From the NCBI GenBank assembly GCA_964415885.1, contig CAYQCE010000077.1, positions 1-10,599 on the forward strand: a stretch of DNA of 10,599 nucleotides. Reading direction: 5' to 3'. This DNA is from CAYQCE01 sp964415885 (lineage in GTDB: Bacteria > Zixibacteria > MSB-5A5 > JAABVY01 > JAHJOQ01). Below, one piece after another: positions 1-7,102 of the stretch. Below the pieces are notes generated by a model. It made no database searches and was not told where the DNA came from. It was given only the letters and a program-made list of their open reading frames with translations. How positions within the stretch are numbered: position 1 is the stretch's first letter; the number at the start of each line of letters is the position of its first letter. The position numbers and the translations under genes are program-made.

Positions 1-112
1 TCTATCTTGTTGTGAGCGTGTCGGGTTTCTTCGTTCGTTTCACTCACTCCGGAACCGCGACCTACGTCTTGACATCCTTATAAGACAATCTCAGGACGTA
101 CACGAGCCACAA
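1..112. other. Window edge, no gene seen
   Basis: No convincing coding frame with a ribosome site lies here. An imperfect inverted repeat (TACGTCTT near 63-70, AGGACGTA near 93-100) and a shorter one (GTCTT/AAGAC) can be seen, but neither is followed by a T run. This may be the 3' flank of a gene left of the window or intergenic repeat DNA. Confidence 0.3.
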
Positions 113-143
113 TAAACCGCCGGGGATTAACCCCGGCGGTTTT
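113..143. terminator. Bidirectional intrinsic terminator
   Basis: A perfect stem (AAACCGCCGGGG at 114-125 pairing with CCCCGGCGGTTT at 131-142) encloses a 5-nt loop. On the plus strand it runs into TTTTC, and on the minus strand into a U-rich TTTATT. It lies about 30 bases past the stop codon of the minus-strand OPT transporter and most likely ends that transcript. Its symmetry would also stop a plus-strand transcript coming from left of the window. Confidence 0.88.
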
Positions 144-174
144 CTATATCATCGCTAACTGTAGCCTCGGCCTG

Positions 175-2142
175 CTACTGCTTCTTAATCTTCGTGAAGC
201 TCCAGAAGATGTACATGAGGATTGCGAACGCTGCCACCGAGACAATACTACCCGCGTTGTATCCGAACAGCGAAATCGACTCGTAGTGCTCGGAGAATGA
301 CTTGTACTTGTCGAGAATGGCGAATTTCGCAGCCCCCGCAAAGGCGAACGCTATCAACACTCCGACTAACGCGTCCCCCGCCACAAGTCCGGATGCGAAC
401 AACACACCTTTCTGCTCGCGCATCTTTCCGAGCTGACCGATCGAACGTTTGCGAAGCAGGGCAGCAAGTAGTCCGCCTGCCATGATCGGTGTCGAAAGCG
501 AGAGCGGCAGGTAGAGACCGATCGCAAACGGCAGGCTGGAAATGCCGAGCAGCTCCACCGCCGCAGCGATCATGCAACCACCGAGTATATACTCCCACGG
601 CAACTGGCCGCCCATGATCCCCTGCACGACCGTCGCCATGACATTCGCCTGAGGCGCAAGCAGGGGAGAGGGATGCTCGGGCGTTTTGACAAAACCGTAT
701 GCGTCCGCGAGAAGGAACACGACGAAGCCCATTGTCAGCGCGGATGTCCCCAGCCCGATGAACTCCATCCATTGCTGTTTGCGCGGCGTTGCCCCCAACA
801 GCCAGCCGGTTTTCAGATCCTGCGCTATGTCTCCCGACATGCAGACGGCGATACACACAATCGCACCGATGGTCATCGCCATCACCATCCCTTCTATGCC
901 GGAATGTCCGAACGAGACGAGGATCAGGCAGGTGACCAGAAGTGTCGCGATTGTCATGCCCGAAACCGGCGATGAGGATGATCCGACTATACCCACGATT
1001 CTCGCGGCAACTACCACGAAGAAGAATCCAAACAGCACTACAAGGAAGACGCTTATCAGTCTCATTTCGAGATGAGGCATCGACCAGATTGCGAGGATAA
1101 CGAGAACAGTGCCAAGAAGCACCTGCCACATTGGGATATCCTGATCGGTGCGCGGCTTCTCTTCCTTCTCCTCGCCGCGCTTCATTATCTGCCGGAACCC
1201 GACCGCGAATGAATTCGCTATAACCGGCATTGCCTTGATAAGGCTGACAAATCCGCCGAGTGCCACGGCGCCGACCCCGAAGTACTTTATGAAGTAGTTT
1301 CTCAACTGACTCGGTCCCATCTCAGAGACAGGCACCGGGAACGAATCGAGCGGCATCCACTGACCGACATACTTGAAAGCGGGAGCCAGTCCGAGGTAGC
1401 CAAGCACCGCACCGCCGAGCATGAGTGCCGCGATCCGCGGACCGATGATATACCCCACACCGAGGAGTGCGGGCGTGGCATCGATTCCGAGGTATGCCCC
1501 GTCGAGCGGTTTGCGTGTGAAATTCCAGGCCGGAGATTCCAGCCAGCCGCGCGCAGCGGACATTATGAATTTGTACAGAGCGCCGATTCCGATTCCGGCA
1601 AAGACCGTCGCGGCCTTCGATCCGCCCTCGTCACCCGCGACGATAATTTCGGCGCAGGCAGTTCCCTCGGGGAACCGAAGCTTGTTGTGTTCGCGATGGA
1701 CGAGGTAGCGGCGAAGAGGGATCATCATGAATATGCCGAGCGCGCCGCCAAGGAGTGACATCGAGATGATGTCTGTACTCGTCAGCCGAAACGTGAACTC
1801 CGGAATTGTCTCGGCCCAGATAAGAAATGCGGGGATCGTGAATATGACGCCCGCCACGAGAGACTCACCTGCGGAGCCGATTGTCTGGACCATGTTGTTC
1901 TCGAGCACCGTCCCGCGTCTCAATACGGCTCGGAGCACCGCCATCGAGATGACAGCCGCCGGGATCGATGCGGAAATTGTCATCCCGAGTTTGAGACCGA
2001 GATAGGCATTGGCCATGCCGAAAATAACGGAGATCAATATCCCGAGGATGACTGATGCCCAGGTGATCTCTGACTGACTCTTATTCGAAGAAACTACCGG
2101 AGTATATAGATCACCATCGTTCTGGACTTGGTCTTCTGCCAC
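175..2142 (-). CDS. OPT family oligopeptide transporter
   Basis: This is a polytopic inner-membrane secondary transporter of the OPT family, whose members import short peptides or metal chelates with a cation gradient; the substrate cannot be read from sequence. The 655 residues match the usual length of bacterial members (roughly 600-700). Family hallmarks are an N-terminal segment containing NAYLGLKLGMTISASIPAA (about residues 45-63), NNMVQTIGSAGESL (about 82-95) and RFPEGTACAEII (about 157-168), followed by many hydrophobic segments to the C-terminus. The start is GTG at 2142, with AAGGAGG at 2147-2153 four nucleotides upstream; the N-terminus is hydrophilic and has no signal peptide. It seems monocistronic: a promoter lies at 2181-2209 and a terminator at 113-143. 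The family call is firm and the substrate is open. Confidence 0.95.
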   Translation of the reverse strand: MAEDQVQNDGDLYTPVVSSNKSQSEITWASVILGILISVIFGMANAYLGLKLGMTISASIPAAVISMAVLRAVLRRGTVLENNMVQTIGSAGESLVAGVIFTIPAFLIWAETIPEFTFRLTSTDIISMSLLGGALGIFMMIPLRRYLVHREHNKLRFPEGTACAEIIVAGDEGGSKAATVFAGIGIGALYKFIMSAARGWLESPAWNFTRKPLDGAYLGIDATPALLGVGYIIGPRIAALMLGGAVLGYLGLAPAFKYVGQWMPLDSFPVPVSEMGPSQLRNYFIKYFGVGAVALGGFVSLIKAMPVIANSFAVGFRQIMKRGEEKEEKPRTDQDIPMWQVLLGTVLVILAIWSMPHLEMRLISVFLVVLFGFFFVVVAARIVGIVGSSSSPVSGMTIATLLVTCLILVSFGHSGIEGMVMAMTIGAIVCIAVCMSGDIAQDLKTGWLLGATPRKQQWMEFIGLGTSALTMGFVVFLLADAYGFVKTPEHPSPLLAPQANVMATVVQGIMGGQLPWEYILGGCMIAAAVELLGISSLPFAIGLYLPLSLSTPIMAGGLLAALLRKRSIGQLGKMREQKGVLFASGLVAGDALVGVLIAFAFAGAAKFAILDKYKSFSEHYESISLFGYNAGSIVSVAAFAILMYIFWSFTKIKKQ

Positions 2143-2180
2143 GGGTCCTCCTTCCGGGGTGTGAATTTGTAAGATGACAC

Positions 2181-2209
2181 ATATTACCGAGGGTCAAAAT
2201 TTCAGTCAA
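2181..2209 (-). promoter_or_regulatory. Candidate promoter for the OPT transporter
   Basis: Read on the minus strand, TTGACT (2204-2209) is followed after 17 nt by TAATAT (2181-2186), a sigma70-like pair. It would start transcription near 2174 and give a leader of about 30 nt before the GTG start. A G-rich tract sits directly upstream (2221-2273). Assigned by consensus matching only. Confidence 0.5.
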
Positions 2210-2332
2210 GCGAAAACTCCGGGGGGGCTGGGACTCCGGGGGGCCACGCTTGTACTGTGCGGGTGGTGGGGGGAAGACCGGCGTTTGGTGAGCGGCAGAC
2301 GCTCTGAGGCTGTCCCACAAGTGGTTGGCTTG
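2210..2332. other. G-rich intergenic stretch with short direct repeat
   Basis: The sequence ACTCCGGGGGG occurs twice (2216-2226 and 2233-2243), the first copy followed by a seventh G. A second G cluster (GGGTGGTGGGGGG) sits at 2261-2273. The tracts at 2221-2240 satisfy the simple four-tract G-quadruplex rule on the plus strand (loops of 1, 2 and 5 nt). No gene is apparent. Confidence 0.55.
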
Positions 2333-2527
2333 GTTCGGTCGGTTCCTGCTCGCCGCAGGCGAGTGTGAACTGACCGTGCGTAAGTCACAGATACGTATGG
2401 CTGTGACCGAACGAACGGCGGATCAAAATCCCGCGTTTCGCGGGATCAGGATCTGCCGCAACCATTCCTGGGCCTTGCGGGACTCTCGCGATGACAGCTT
2501 TCCCAGCGGTACGAACTTTTCCAACAA
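2333..2527. repeat. Dispersed repeat block, copy A (three modules)
   Basis: Three stretches recur near 7.3-7.6 kb. Module 1 (2333-2359, starting GTTCGGTCGG) matches 7305-7331 with 3 differences in 27. Module 2 (2362-2463) matches 7542-7643 without gaps, with 16 differences in 102, about 84 percent identity. Module 3 (2486-2527, containing GCTTTCCCAGCG) matches 7467-7509 with one gap and a few changes. The order here is 1-2-3, whereas in copy B module 3 precedes module 2. Module 2 carries a strong palindrome (2417-2457) and, in this copy, GTCACAG/CTGTGAC (2384-2390 and 2401-2407). GTTCGGTC at 2333-2340 is the exact inverse of GACCGAAC at 2405-2412. Open frames across it lack coding character, so I read it as non-coding repeat DNA. 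Confidence 0.8.
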
Positions 2528-2545
2528 GCCCACGGATCTCGGGAC

Positions 2546-2601
2546 GGAGGCGGAAGCCTGCCAAGGCCGTACTTGCGGGTGATCGTACTTCTTCTGCCTC
2601 C
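2546..2601. repeat. Inverted repeat beside repeat block A
   Basis: GGAGGCGGAAG (2546-2556) and CTTCTGCCTCC (2591-2601) pair at 10 of 11 positions around a 34-nt loop. The loop holds the direct repeat CGTACTT, twice. There is no T run on either side, so it is not a standard intrinsic terminator, although it lies downstream of the DUF5916 gene and could stabilise or end its mRNA. Confidence 0.5.
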
Positions 2602-2688
2602 TGAGGCCTGTCTCCACATGCAGATTATGACAATTACATAGCCGCTGATATCCCTGTAGAAATGTAAGAGGTCACTCTCAAGCAATGG

Positions 2689-4902
2689 TCACAAACTCAA
2701 GAGATGCCGGTATTTTATCGCGAGTACTCGCTGGCGTGGTTCGAATTTGCCGTTGATTCGGTACTGATAATCATTGAACGCGATATACAGCCAGCTCTTC
2801 GGCAAGAAGTTATACGAGTACGAAACACCCAGCCGGTGCGAGAGCATGCCATCACTCCTGTCGATTGGAGTTTCCTCATACACACGCAAGTCCATCCCTT
2901 TCGCGATGTTCCAGGTCAATCCCGGCCTCAGCGTATATGTGATCTCTTCGATGCCTCCATCCGGACGCCTCTCGACCCATGAAAGGCTGTTGATCCAGAA
3001 AACGAATCTGCTGGATGGCCGCCAGGTTGAGTAAAGCGACATATAATCGTTCCGGCCGAGATAGCCACGTTGATAGTTGTAGCTTCGCCCGCTGGAATAG
3101 AACAACATGAACCACGCTCTCCGGGAAACATCACTCTGAATGCTCACGGCATAATTCTGCGGGTCATAGTCGATACCAAGCTCGTAGCTGCGACCGTGAG
3201 AATAGTCTATCCCTATACCCCAGTCATTTCGGAATGTTATCCATGCCGACCATGTATATACACGAGAATACTCCTCCTCTTCGAGTTCCTTTTCAAAACA
3301 GATAGCTGCAAGCAGGTTGGCATATGAGAGAAGCCCGCTCCCTGGATTTATGCTCGGACCTGCGGTGACGGAGTATGATCGCAATCCTGTCCAGGGAATG
3401 AACCCGATTTCTGAGACATTGAACTCATCCTCGATCTTTGTTGCCCAGGCCTTTATGACGAAGTTGTCCGGAACGTAATGGAAATATCCCGAATACTGCC
3501 AATCCGCAATCCCGTCGTATCTGCTCTGGGAGACTTGGTACGACAACTGCACATTGGAGGTAATAGTCGTCCCGTCGATCGAGAAAACATGATTATCAAT
3601 ATCCTTCGAGTTCTTCCCGGCATGCGACAAGGCAACTGTGGTGTGATCGAACAACTCGTAGTTGAATCGCTCCACGCTGTAGAATGCTCTCGGCTCAACA
3701 GCTTCACCCATCCATGATTCATAGGCGTGACTGCTGGTCGCCGCAAGCAACCCACCGAATTCGATCTTCTGTTTTCGCATTGTCACGCGAGCACCGGCAT
3801 CAAGACCTACCTCGGTGCCATCCGCAACCTTCATTCCTATGTTCCGGGAATAGAATATCTGTTCGAGTCCCGCCACGGCTCCTCCCGAGGGCCGGAAGAA
3901 CTCGTTTCCCTCCACAAAGAACGGGCGTTTCTCCGGAAAGTACAGGCTGTATCGTGAGAGATTCATAGCGAATCTGTCCGCCTCCACTTGCGAAAAGTCA
4001 GGGTTGAATGTCGACTGTATCTGCAGCCAGGGAACGGGCCGATAGTTGAAATCAAGCGCCAGATTGAAACTGCTTAACTCCTCACCATAACTATCCTCGG
4101 TACGATAGAATACATGCGGATAGAAATCGAACTCCTGTCTGGTTGACACCGGCTTGATCCCCGTGAGTTTCTCGAAGCGTGACACCCTGACCACGTCATC
4201 CTTGCGCATCGGGGTCGAATGGCTGATCTCGGCTCTGACCGGTATGTTTCTCTCGAGCACGAAACCCCAGGTGTCGGCGGCAGGATCGAACCGCAGAGCC
4301 TCCCACGGTATCGCCATCTCAACCGTGTAACCCCACTCAAAAACCTGAGTATTGGAGTAGAATACGCCGTCCCAGGATAGATTCTCCTCAAATCCGTGTT
4401 CCGAGATGATAGCATCGGAGCGGGTTCCCGCACAACTGACCGCGAAACGGTAAGCATTGCGGCCGTCAAGATACGTGTCGATATAAACAGATACGTAGTC
4501 ACCCTCCTGACTGTCATGAACTCCATGCCGGCAATCCGGTTGCCGCTCAGCTGTCTCGCAACGGAAAGCGAAGTAGAGCGCCCAGTCATCCTGAAGAACA
4601 TACGCCGTAGTCGGTTCGCTCGACGGATCCCCCTCATCCGGCTCTTTCTGAATGAAGACATTAACGGAATCCGCGGTTTTCCAGGCACTCTCATTCAATT
4701 GACCGTCAACCAGCGGATACTCATCGGCAACCATGACCTCCATACCTGAGAGACTCTCTGCAAGGACTATCAGCGCAATTGTGTGCGCTAAAATGACTCT
4801 GGCGCAGAGTCGATATCTCTGCGCCGTCGATCGGGTGTATTGTTGTTTATCACGGACATCAGACACGTTCTCATTCTTCTCGTTTGAGGTTGGCAAGCAC
4901 AT
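2689..4902 (-). CDS. CBM9-like/DUF5916 outer-membrane barrel protein
   Basis: A secreted protein built from an N-terminal carbohydrate-binding-family-9-like domain (about residues 62-245, opening with VDGQLNESAW) and a DUF5916 region (about 255-737). The latter carries the signature NPDFSQVEAD (300-309) and YFPEKRPFFVEGNEFF (321-336), followed by alternating aromatic strands typical of outer-membrane beta-barrels. Its role is unknown; the family is inferred to be an outer-membrane receptor or channel. The start is uncertain. ATG at 4902 (737 aa) has GAGG about 9 nt upstream and overlaps the upstream gene by 32 nt. GTG at 4866 (725 aa) begins 4 nt past that gene's stop but has a weak ribosome site. 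Both leave a basic stretch and a hydrophobic signal segment (RVILAHTIALIVLA). A longer in-frame start at 5058 only reads the upstream gene in another frame. It is the last gene of the minus-strand run; no clear terminator follows. Confidence 0.87.
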   Translation of the reverse strand: MCLPTSNEKNENVSDVRDKQQYTRSTAQRYRLCARVILAHTIALIVLAESLSGMEVMVADEYPLVDGQLNESAWKTADSVNVFIQKEPDEGDPSSEPTTAYVLQDDWALYFAFRCETAERQPDCRHGVHDSQEGDYVSVYIDTYLDGRNAYRFAVSCAGTRSDAIISEHGFEENLSWDGVFYSNTQVFEWGYTVEMAIPWEALRFDPAADTWGFVLERNIPVRAEISHSTPMRKDDVVRVSRFEKLTGIKPVSTRQEFDFYPHVFYRTEDSYGEELSSFNLALDFNYRPVPWLQIQSTFNPDFSQVEADRFAMNLSRYSLYFPEKRPFFVEGNEFFRPSGGAVAGLEQIFYSRNIGMKVADGTEVGLDAGARVTMRKQKIEFGGLLAATSSHAYESWMGEAVEPRAFYSVERFNYELFDHTTVALSHAGKNSKDIDNHVFSIDGTTITSNVQLSYQVSQSRYDGIADWQYSGYFHYVPDNFVIKAWATKIEDEFNVSEIGFIPWTGLRSYSVTAGPSINPGSGLLSYANLLAAICFEKELEEEEYSRVYTWSAWITFRNDWGIGIDYSHGRSYELGIDYDPQNYAVSIQSDVSRRAWFMLFYSSGRSYNYQRGYLGRNDYMSLYSTWRPSSRFVFWINSLSWVERRPDGGIEEITYTLRPGLTWNIAKGMDLRVYEETPIDRSDGMLSHRLGVSYSYNFLPKSWLYIAFNDYQYRINGKFEPRQRVLAIKYRHLLSL

Positions 4903-5452
4903 AAGCGAGTTCCTCTTCATACAATCTTGCAGCAGCCCTGCCGCGCCGCGTTGGATCAGCCCAGACAGCCTCTCCATCGGGTGTGAAGAGCACTTTGAGC
5001 GGGGTTGAATTAAGCGCCATAGCATCGTGAATGATGTATGTTGTGTCGAGGTAGACATCGAGGGGAATACCAGTAATCGATTCCCACACCCAGAATTCTA
5101 CTGACCCGGGGCTGAAAGCTATGGCTTTCACATCTATGCCCGACTCCGCCGCAATCTCCGCCCACAGTTCTTTTTCGCTGAAACAATCCGGGCAGTCGTT
5201 TGAGGAGAAGAAAACTATCATTGTGGGTTGGGTGTCGACGAGAAGACTGTGTGCGGAGCAAATCACTCCTTCGCGGCCAATCACGTTCACATTCGGCAAC
5301 GATCTGTTGCCTCGTATATGCGCTCTCGTTAGTACTGACCTGTCGACAGGATTAGCCAGGTACTTCGAACGATACAATTCCGCTGCCAGCGCGATGTTCA
5401 ACACGACAGCAATCAGCAGGGCTATTCTGTATCTACTAATCTGCGATTTCAT
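4871..5452 (-). CDS. Membrane-anchored thioredoxin-fold protein (CPDC)
   Basis: A 193-residue TlpA/AhpC-like redoxin. Residues 9-25 form one N-terminal membrane segment, which should place the catalytic part in the periplasm. The active-site motif is CPDC (87-90) after a hydrophobic strand (MIVFFSSND), and the thioredoxin cis-proline loop is probably T150-P151 (NSTPLKVLFTPDG). An extra cysteine sits at 65. The expected role is thiol-disulfide exchange on exported proteins. ATG at 5452 is preferred over the GTG just before it (5455) because GGGAG lies 8 nt upstream of the ATG, overlapping the preceding gene's stop codon (5458-5460), so translation is probably coupled. It sits between a beta-propeller gene and a DUF5916 gene, and a small four-cysteine exported peptide is encoded at the head of the same run, a possible substrate (inference). 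Confidence 0.86.
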   Translation of the reverse strand: MKSQISRYRIALLIAVVLNIALAAELYRSKYLANPVDRSVLTRAHIRGNRSLPNVNVIGREGVICSAHSLLVDTQPTMIVFFSSNDCPDCFSEKELWAEIAAESGIDVKAIAFSPGSVEFWVWESITGIPLDVYLDTTYIIHDAMALNSTPLKVLFTPDGEAVWADPTRRGRAAARLYEEELAYVLANLKREE

Positions 5453-5457
5453 CACTG

Positions 5458-6558
5458 TTACTCCCGCAGAGTCGTCCTGAGCAGATGATCTCCCTGAAAT
5501 GACAGGAAATAGACATAACCATCCTCATCCAATCCGACTGGAAGGTAATCAGATACAATGCCTGACCGGATCAGTTCACCACTGGTCGTCAGCAAGTCCA
5601 TTATGAACCGTTCTTCGACTCCCGGGATCATGTTGTTGGTTTCGGCGACCAGCAGAAGCTTGTCGTTGCCCAGGTAAATCAGGTCAATGATACGGGTCCA
5701 CGAGTGCTGATATCCCTCCGGCGGTGATTGTATTTGCCGTCTTGGCTCGGGCAACTCCGCCGGTTCTATGAACCATGACGGTGTACAGTTCATTCTCCGA
5801 ATCAGGCTGCCCTCGAGATCATATACATACAGCCAGCCCTCGGAGCTGAATGCGACATAAACCCGGTCGTTTCCGTCGAAATCAAACACCGCTGAAAGTC
5901 CTGTCCAGAGCCTTTTCTCAAGCGCAGACTCCGGAGTGTACGCGAATCGTTTCAGTATCTCCCCTTGCGGAGAAAGGAGAAAGCAATAGTGGCCGGCATT
6001 TAACATGCCGAGACTGTCCGCTTCGAAGTCGGCAACAAGCAGATTGCCATTTGGAAGCACCTCGATTTCGTTCGGACCGGTCAGCATGCCGGTCAGTATG
6101 AACGAATCCTTGAGCGCACGATCCGAGTCAAAAGTCAGTACTCTTCGAGCGCGAACATCGCTGACCAGTAGATCGCCGGCAGATGAATATGACGCTGTGA
6201 TTGGAAGCTCAACCTCATCCGGAGCGCGCCCGTGTGCAACAGCTTCACTGACAAGTACTGACGGATCGAATGATTCGATATCGCCTACTGTATAATGGAA
6301 TGCCTGTGACAGGTCCTCGGTGTGCCGTGCCGCTGTTCTGGCACTTTCATCTCCGAAGGCATACACCAAGACCCGGTGCTCGACCGGGTCGATAAGAGCC
6401 GCTTCATCACCATTCGGGCTGATTGCGCAGTAGTTCCAGAATGTCCATCCGCCCTCGGCCGACACCCGAGCCTCGGCTGGAATAGAGATTTCCTCTGCGG
6501 TCAAAAACAGGCTGCCGAGAGATAACATCGCTGCTACAATGAATGTTTGAATACTCAA
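5458..6558 (-). CDS. Secreted beta-propeller protein (6-bladed, BF4221-like)
   Basis: A 366-residue protein with a signal peptide (about residues 1-20, MSIQTFIVAAMLSLGSLFLT) and repeated blade-like segments. Examples are YSSAGDLLVSDVRARRVLTF (124-143), GPNEIEVLPNGNLLVADF (161-178), DGNDRVYVAFSSEGWLYVYD (228-247) and DEDGYVYFLSFQGDHLL (344-360). The alternation of G/N-D turns with a LLVAD/VYVAF-type strand is that of NHL or 6-bladed propellers; the closest named group I recall is the BF4221-type propeller of Bacteroidota. It probably acts as a binding scaffold in the periplasm or on the surface, with no catalytic residues evident. The start is TTG at 6558 with a perfect AAGGAGG (6567-6573) 8 nt upstream; no ATG or GTG in frame explains that site. 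Its stop lies 5 nt before the redoxin ATG, a clear operon sign. Confidence 0.78.
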   Translation of the reverse strand: MSIQTFIVAAMLSLGSLFLTAEEISIPAEARVSAEGGWTFWNYCAISPNGDEAALIDPVEHRVLVYAFGDESARTAARHTEDLSQAFHYTVGDIESFDPSVLVSEAVAHGRAPDEVELPITASYSSAGDLLVSDVRARRVLTFDSDRALKDSFILTGMLTGPNEIEVLPNGNLLVADFEADSLGMLNAGHYCFLLSPQGEILKRFAYTPESALEKRLWTGLSAVFDFDGNDRVYVAFSSEGWLYVYDLEGSLIRRMNCTPSWFIEPAELPEPRRQIQSPPEGYQHSWTRIIDLIYLGNDKLLLVAETNNMIPGVEERFIMDLLTTSGELIRSGIVSDYLPVGLDEDGYVYFLSFQGDHLLRTTLRE

Positions 6559-6753
6559 AACCCACTCCTCCTTTTTTGAAAAGCCGGGTTAATTCTGCAA
6601 TTTGATTGTCTTAGGCGGGACACATCTTGCTGCGTCGAGGTTTCAAACATCATGCCTCAACGGGCCGGAAAGGGGGATTCAACTCCACTGAATACAGAAT
6701 CTAATTACAAGCTGCAAAGATGTATCCCGCCGGATTTGATTCAAGGAACTGGA
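6559..6753. other. Spacer between peptide gene and propeller gene
   Basis: This 195-nt gap contains a long interrupted inverted repeat (listed separately), the propeller gene's ribosome site, and the direct repeat ATTTGATT at 6600-6607 and 6734-6741. No terminator with a U run was found, so read-through from the peptide gene is likely. No convincing separate promoter was seen. Confidence 0.5.
6614..6731. repeat. Long interrupted inverted repeat
   Basis: GGCGGGACACATCTTGCTGC (6614-6633) is the near-exact inverse of 6711-6731 (GCTGCAAAGATGTATCCCGCC): 18 paired positions, two mismatches and one extra base, around a 77-nt centre. The octamer ATTTGATT flanks it on both sides in direct orientation, 6 nt and 2 nt outside the arms. 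It could be a small non-autonomous (MITE-like) element or a structured operon spacer. The centre has no coding frame of note. Confidence 0.62.
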
Positions 6754-6981
6754 TCAGCTGTCGTTTTCCGTGGCAATCTGACAAACGCAGGCGCCGACTT
6801 TCTTACCACAATTGCACCCTACCACATATCCGCCCTGCGTAATCCAATCGCCAACCTGGAACTTCTTGTCCTTGTTGGCGTGCATTGCTGTTGCAACACC
6901 CGGCGCAAGAAGCAGCACTCCTTCAAAGACAATAACTGCAGCGGCAACGAATACCGTGACCGCTCTCATAACTCTATGCAT
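6754..6981 (-). CDS. Small exported Cys-rich peptide (CxC-x6-CxC)
   Basis: A 75-residue protein of unrecognised family. It starts at ATG 6981, with an eight-base AGGAGGTA ribosome site (6987-6994) five nucleotides upstream; an in-frame ATG further upstream (7062) has no such site. Residues 1-32 form a signal peptide (basic MHRVMR, a long hydrophobic core, and VATA before the predicted cut). The mature part is about 43 residues: a polar stretch (HANKDKKFQVGDW), then a Gly-rich segment with four cysteines at 56, 58, 65 and 67. The cysteines could form two disulfides or bind a metal. It is the first gene of the minus-strand run with a propeller, a redoxin and an outer-membrane barrel protein. 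It may be a secreted ligand or substrate of that machinery (inference). NVEALA-like sequence was looked for and not seen. Confidence 0.66.
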   Translation of the reverse strand: MHRVMRAVTVFVAAAVIVFEGVLLLAPGVATAMHANKDKKFQVGDWITQGGYVVGCNCGKKVGACVCQIATENDS

Positions 6982-7038
6982 GCTATTACCTCCTCTCCAA
7001 GGCAGAATTGCCTCAGTTTTCTGAATTCGAGGGTAGCC

Positions 7039-7074
7039 GATGATGCCGTTCCTGCTTCGCAAGAAGGCACCATC
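7039..7074 (-). promoter_or_regulatory. Leader hairpin upstream of the Cys-rich peptide gene
   Basis: GATGATGCC (7039-7047) and GGCACCATC (7066-7074) pair at 8 of 9 positions. The loop between them contains a second small hairpin, CTT-CGC-AAG (7055-7063). If transcription begins near 7203, this folds in the peptide gene's 5' leader about 58 nt before the start codon. No U run follows. Confidence 0.35.
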
Positions 7075-7091
7075 CCCCTTTCTCAGACCAC

Positions 7092-7102
7092 GCGGGAATG
7101 AC
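7092..7102. repeat. Solo half of the GCGGGAATGAC palindrome
   Basis: GCGGGAATGAC here is identical to the right arm of the ATTCCCGC...GCGGGAAT palindrome at 7883-7926, but no matching left arm is close by. It looks like a remnant or solo copy of the same dispersed repeat, lying in the leader of the Cys-rich peptide gene. Confidence 0.4.

Noticed and set aside
248..1129. 293-codon minus-strand frame within the OPT gene
   Set aside because: This is an out-of-frame reading of a well-supported transporter, Arg/His/Cys-rich with no hydrophobic segments.
2546..2601. Intrinsic terminator for the minus-strand operon
   Set aside because: The stem is good but no U run follows on the minus strand, so it is listed only as an inverted repeat.
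2325..2617. Several 60-85 codon frames on both strands in repeat block A
   Set aside because: They overlap one another and coincide with the repeat modules. None has a ribosome site or recognisable sequence.
4903..5058. Longer N-terminus for the DUF5916 gene (ATG at 5058)
   Set aside because: The extra 52 codons are the redoxin gene read in another frame, and the start would bury the signal peptide.
6652..7101. 149-codon plus-strand open frame covering the Cys-rich peptide gene
   Set aside because: It has no ribosome site and no domain or signal peptide. The opposite strand has a perfect ribosome site plus a signal peptide, so this frame is its shadow.
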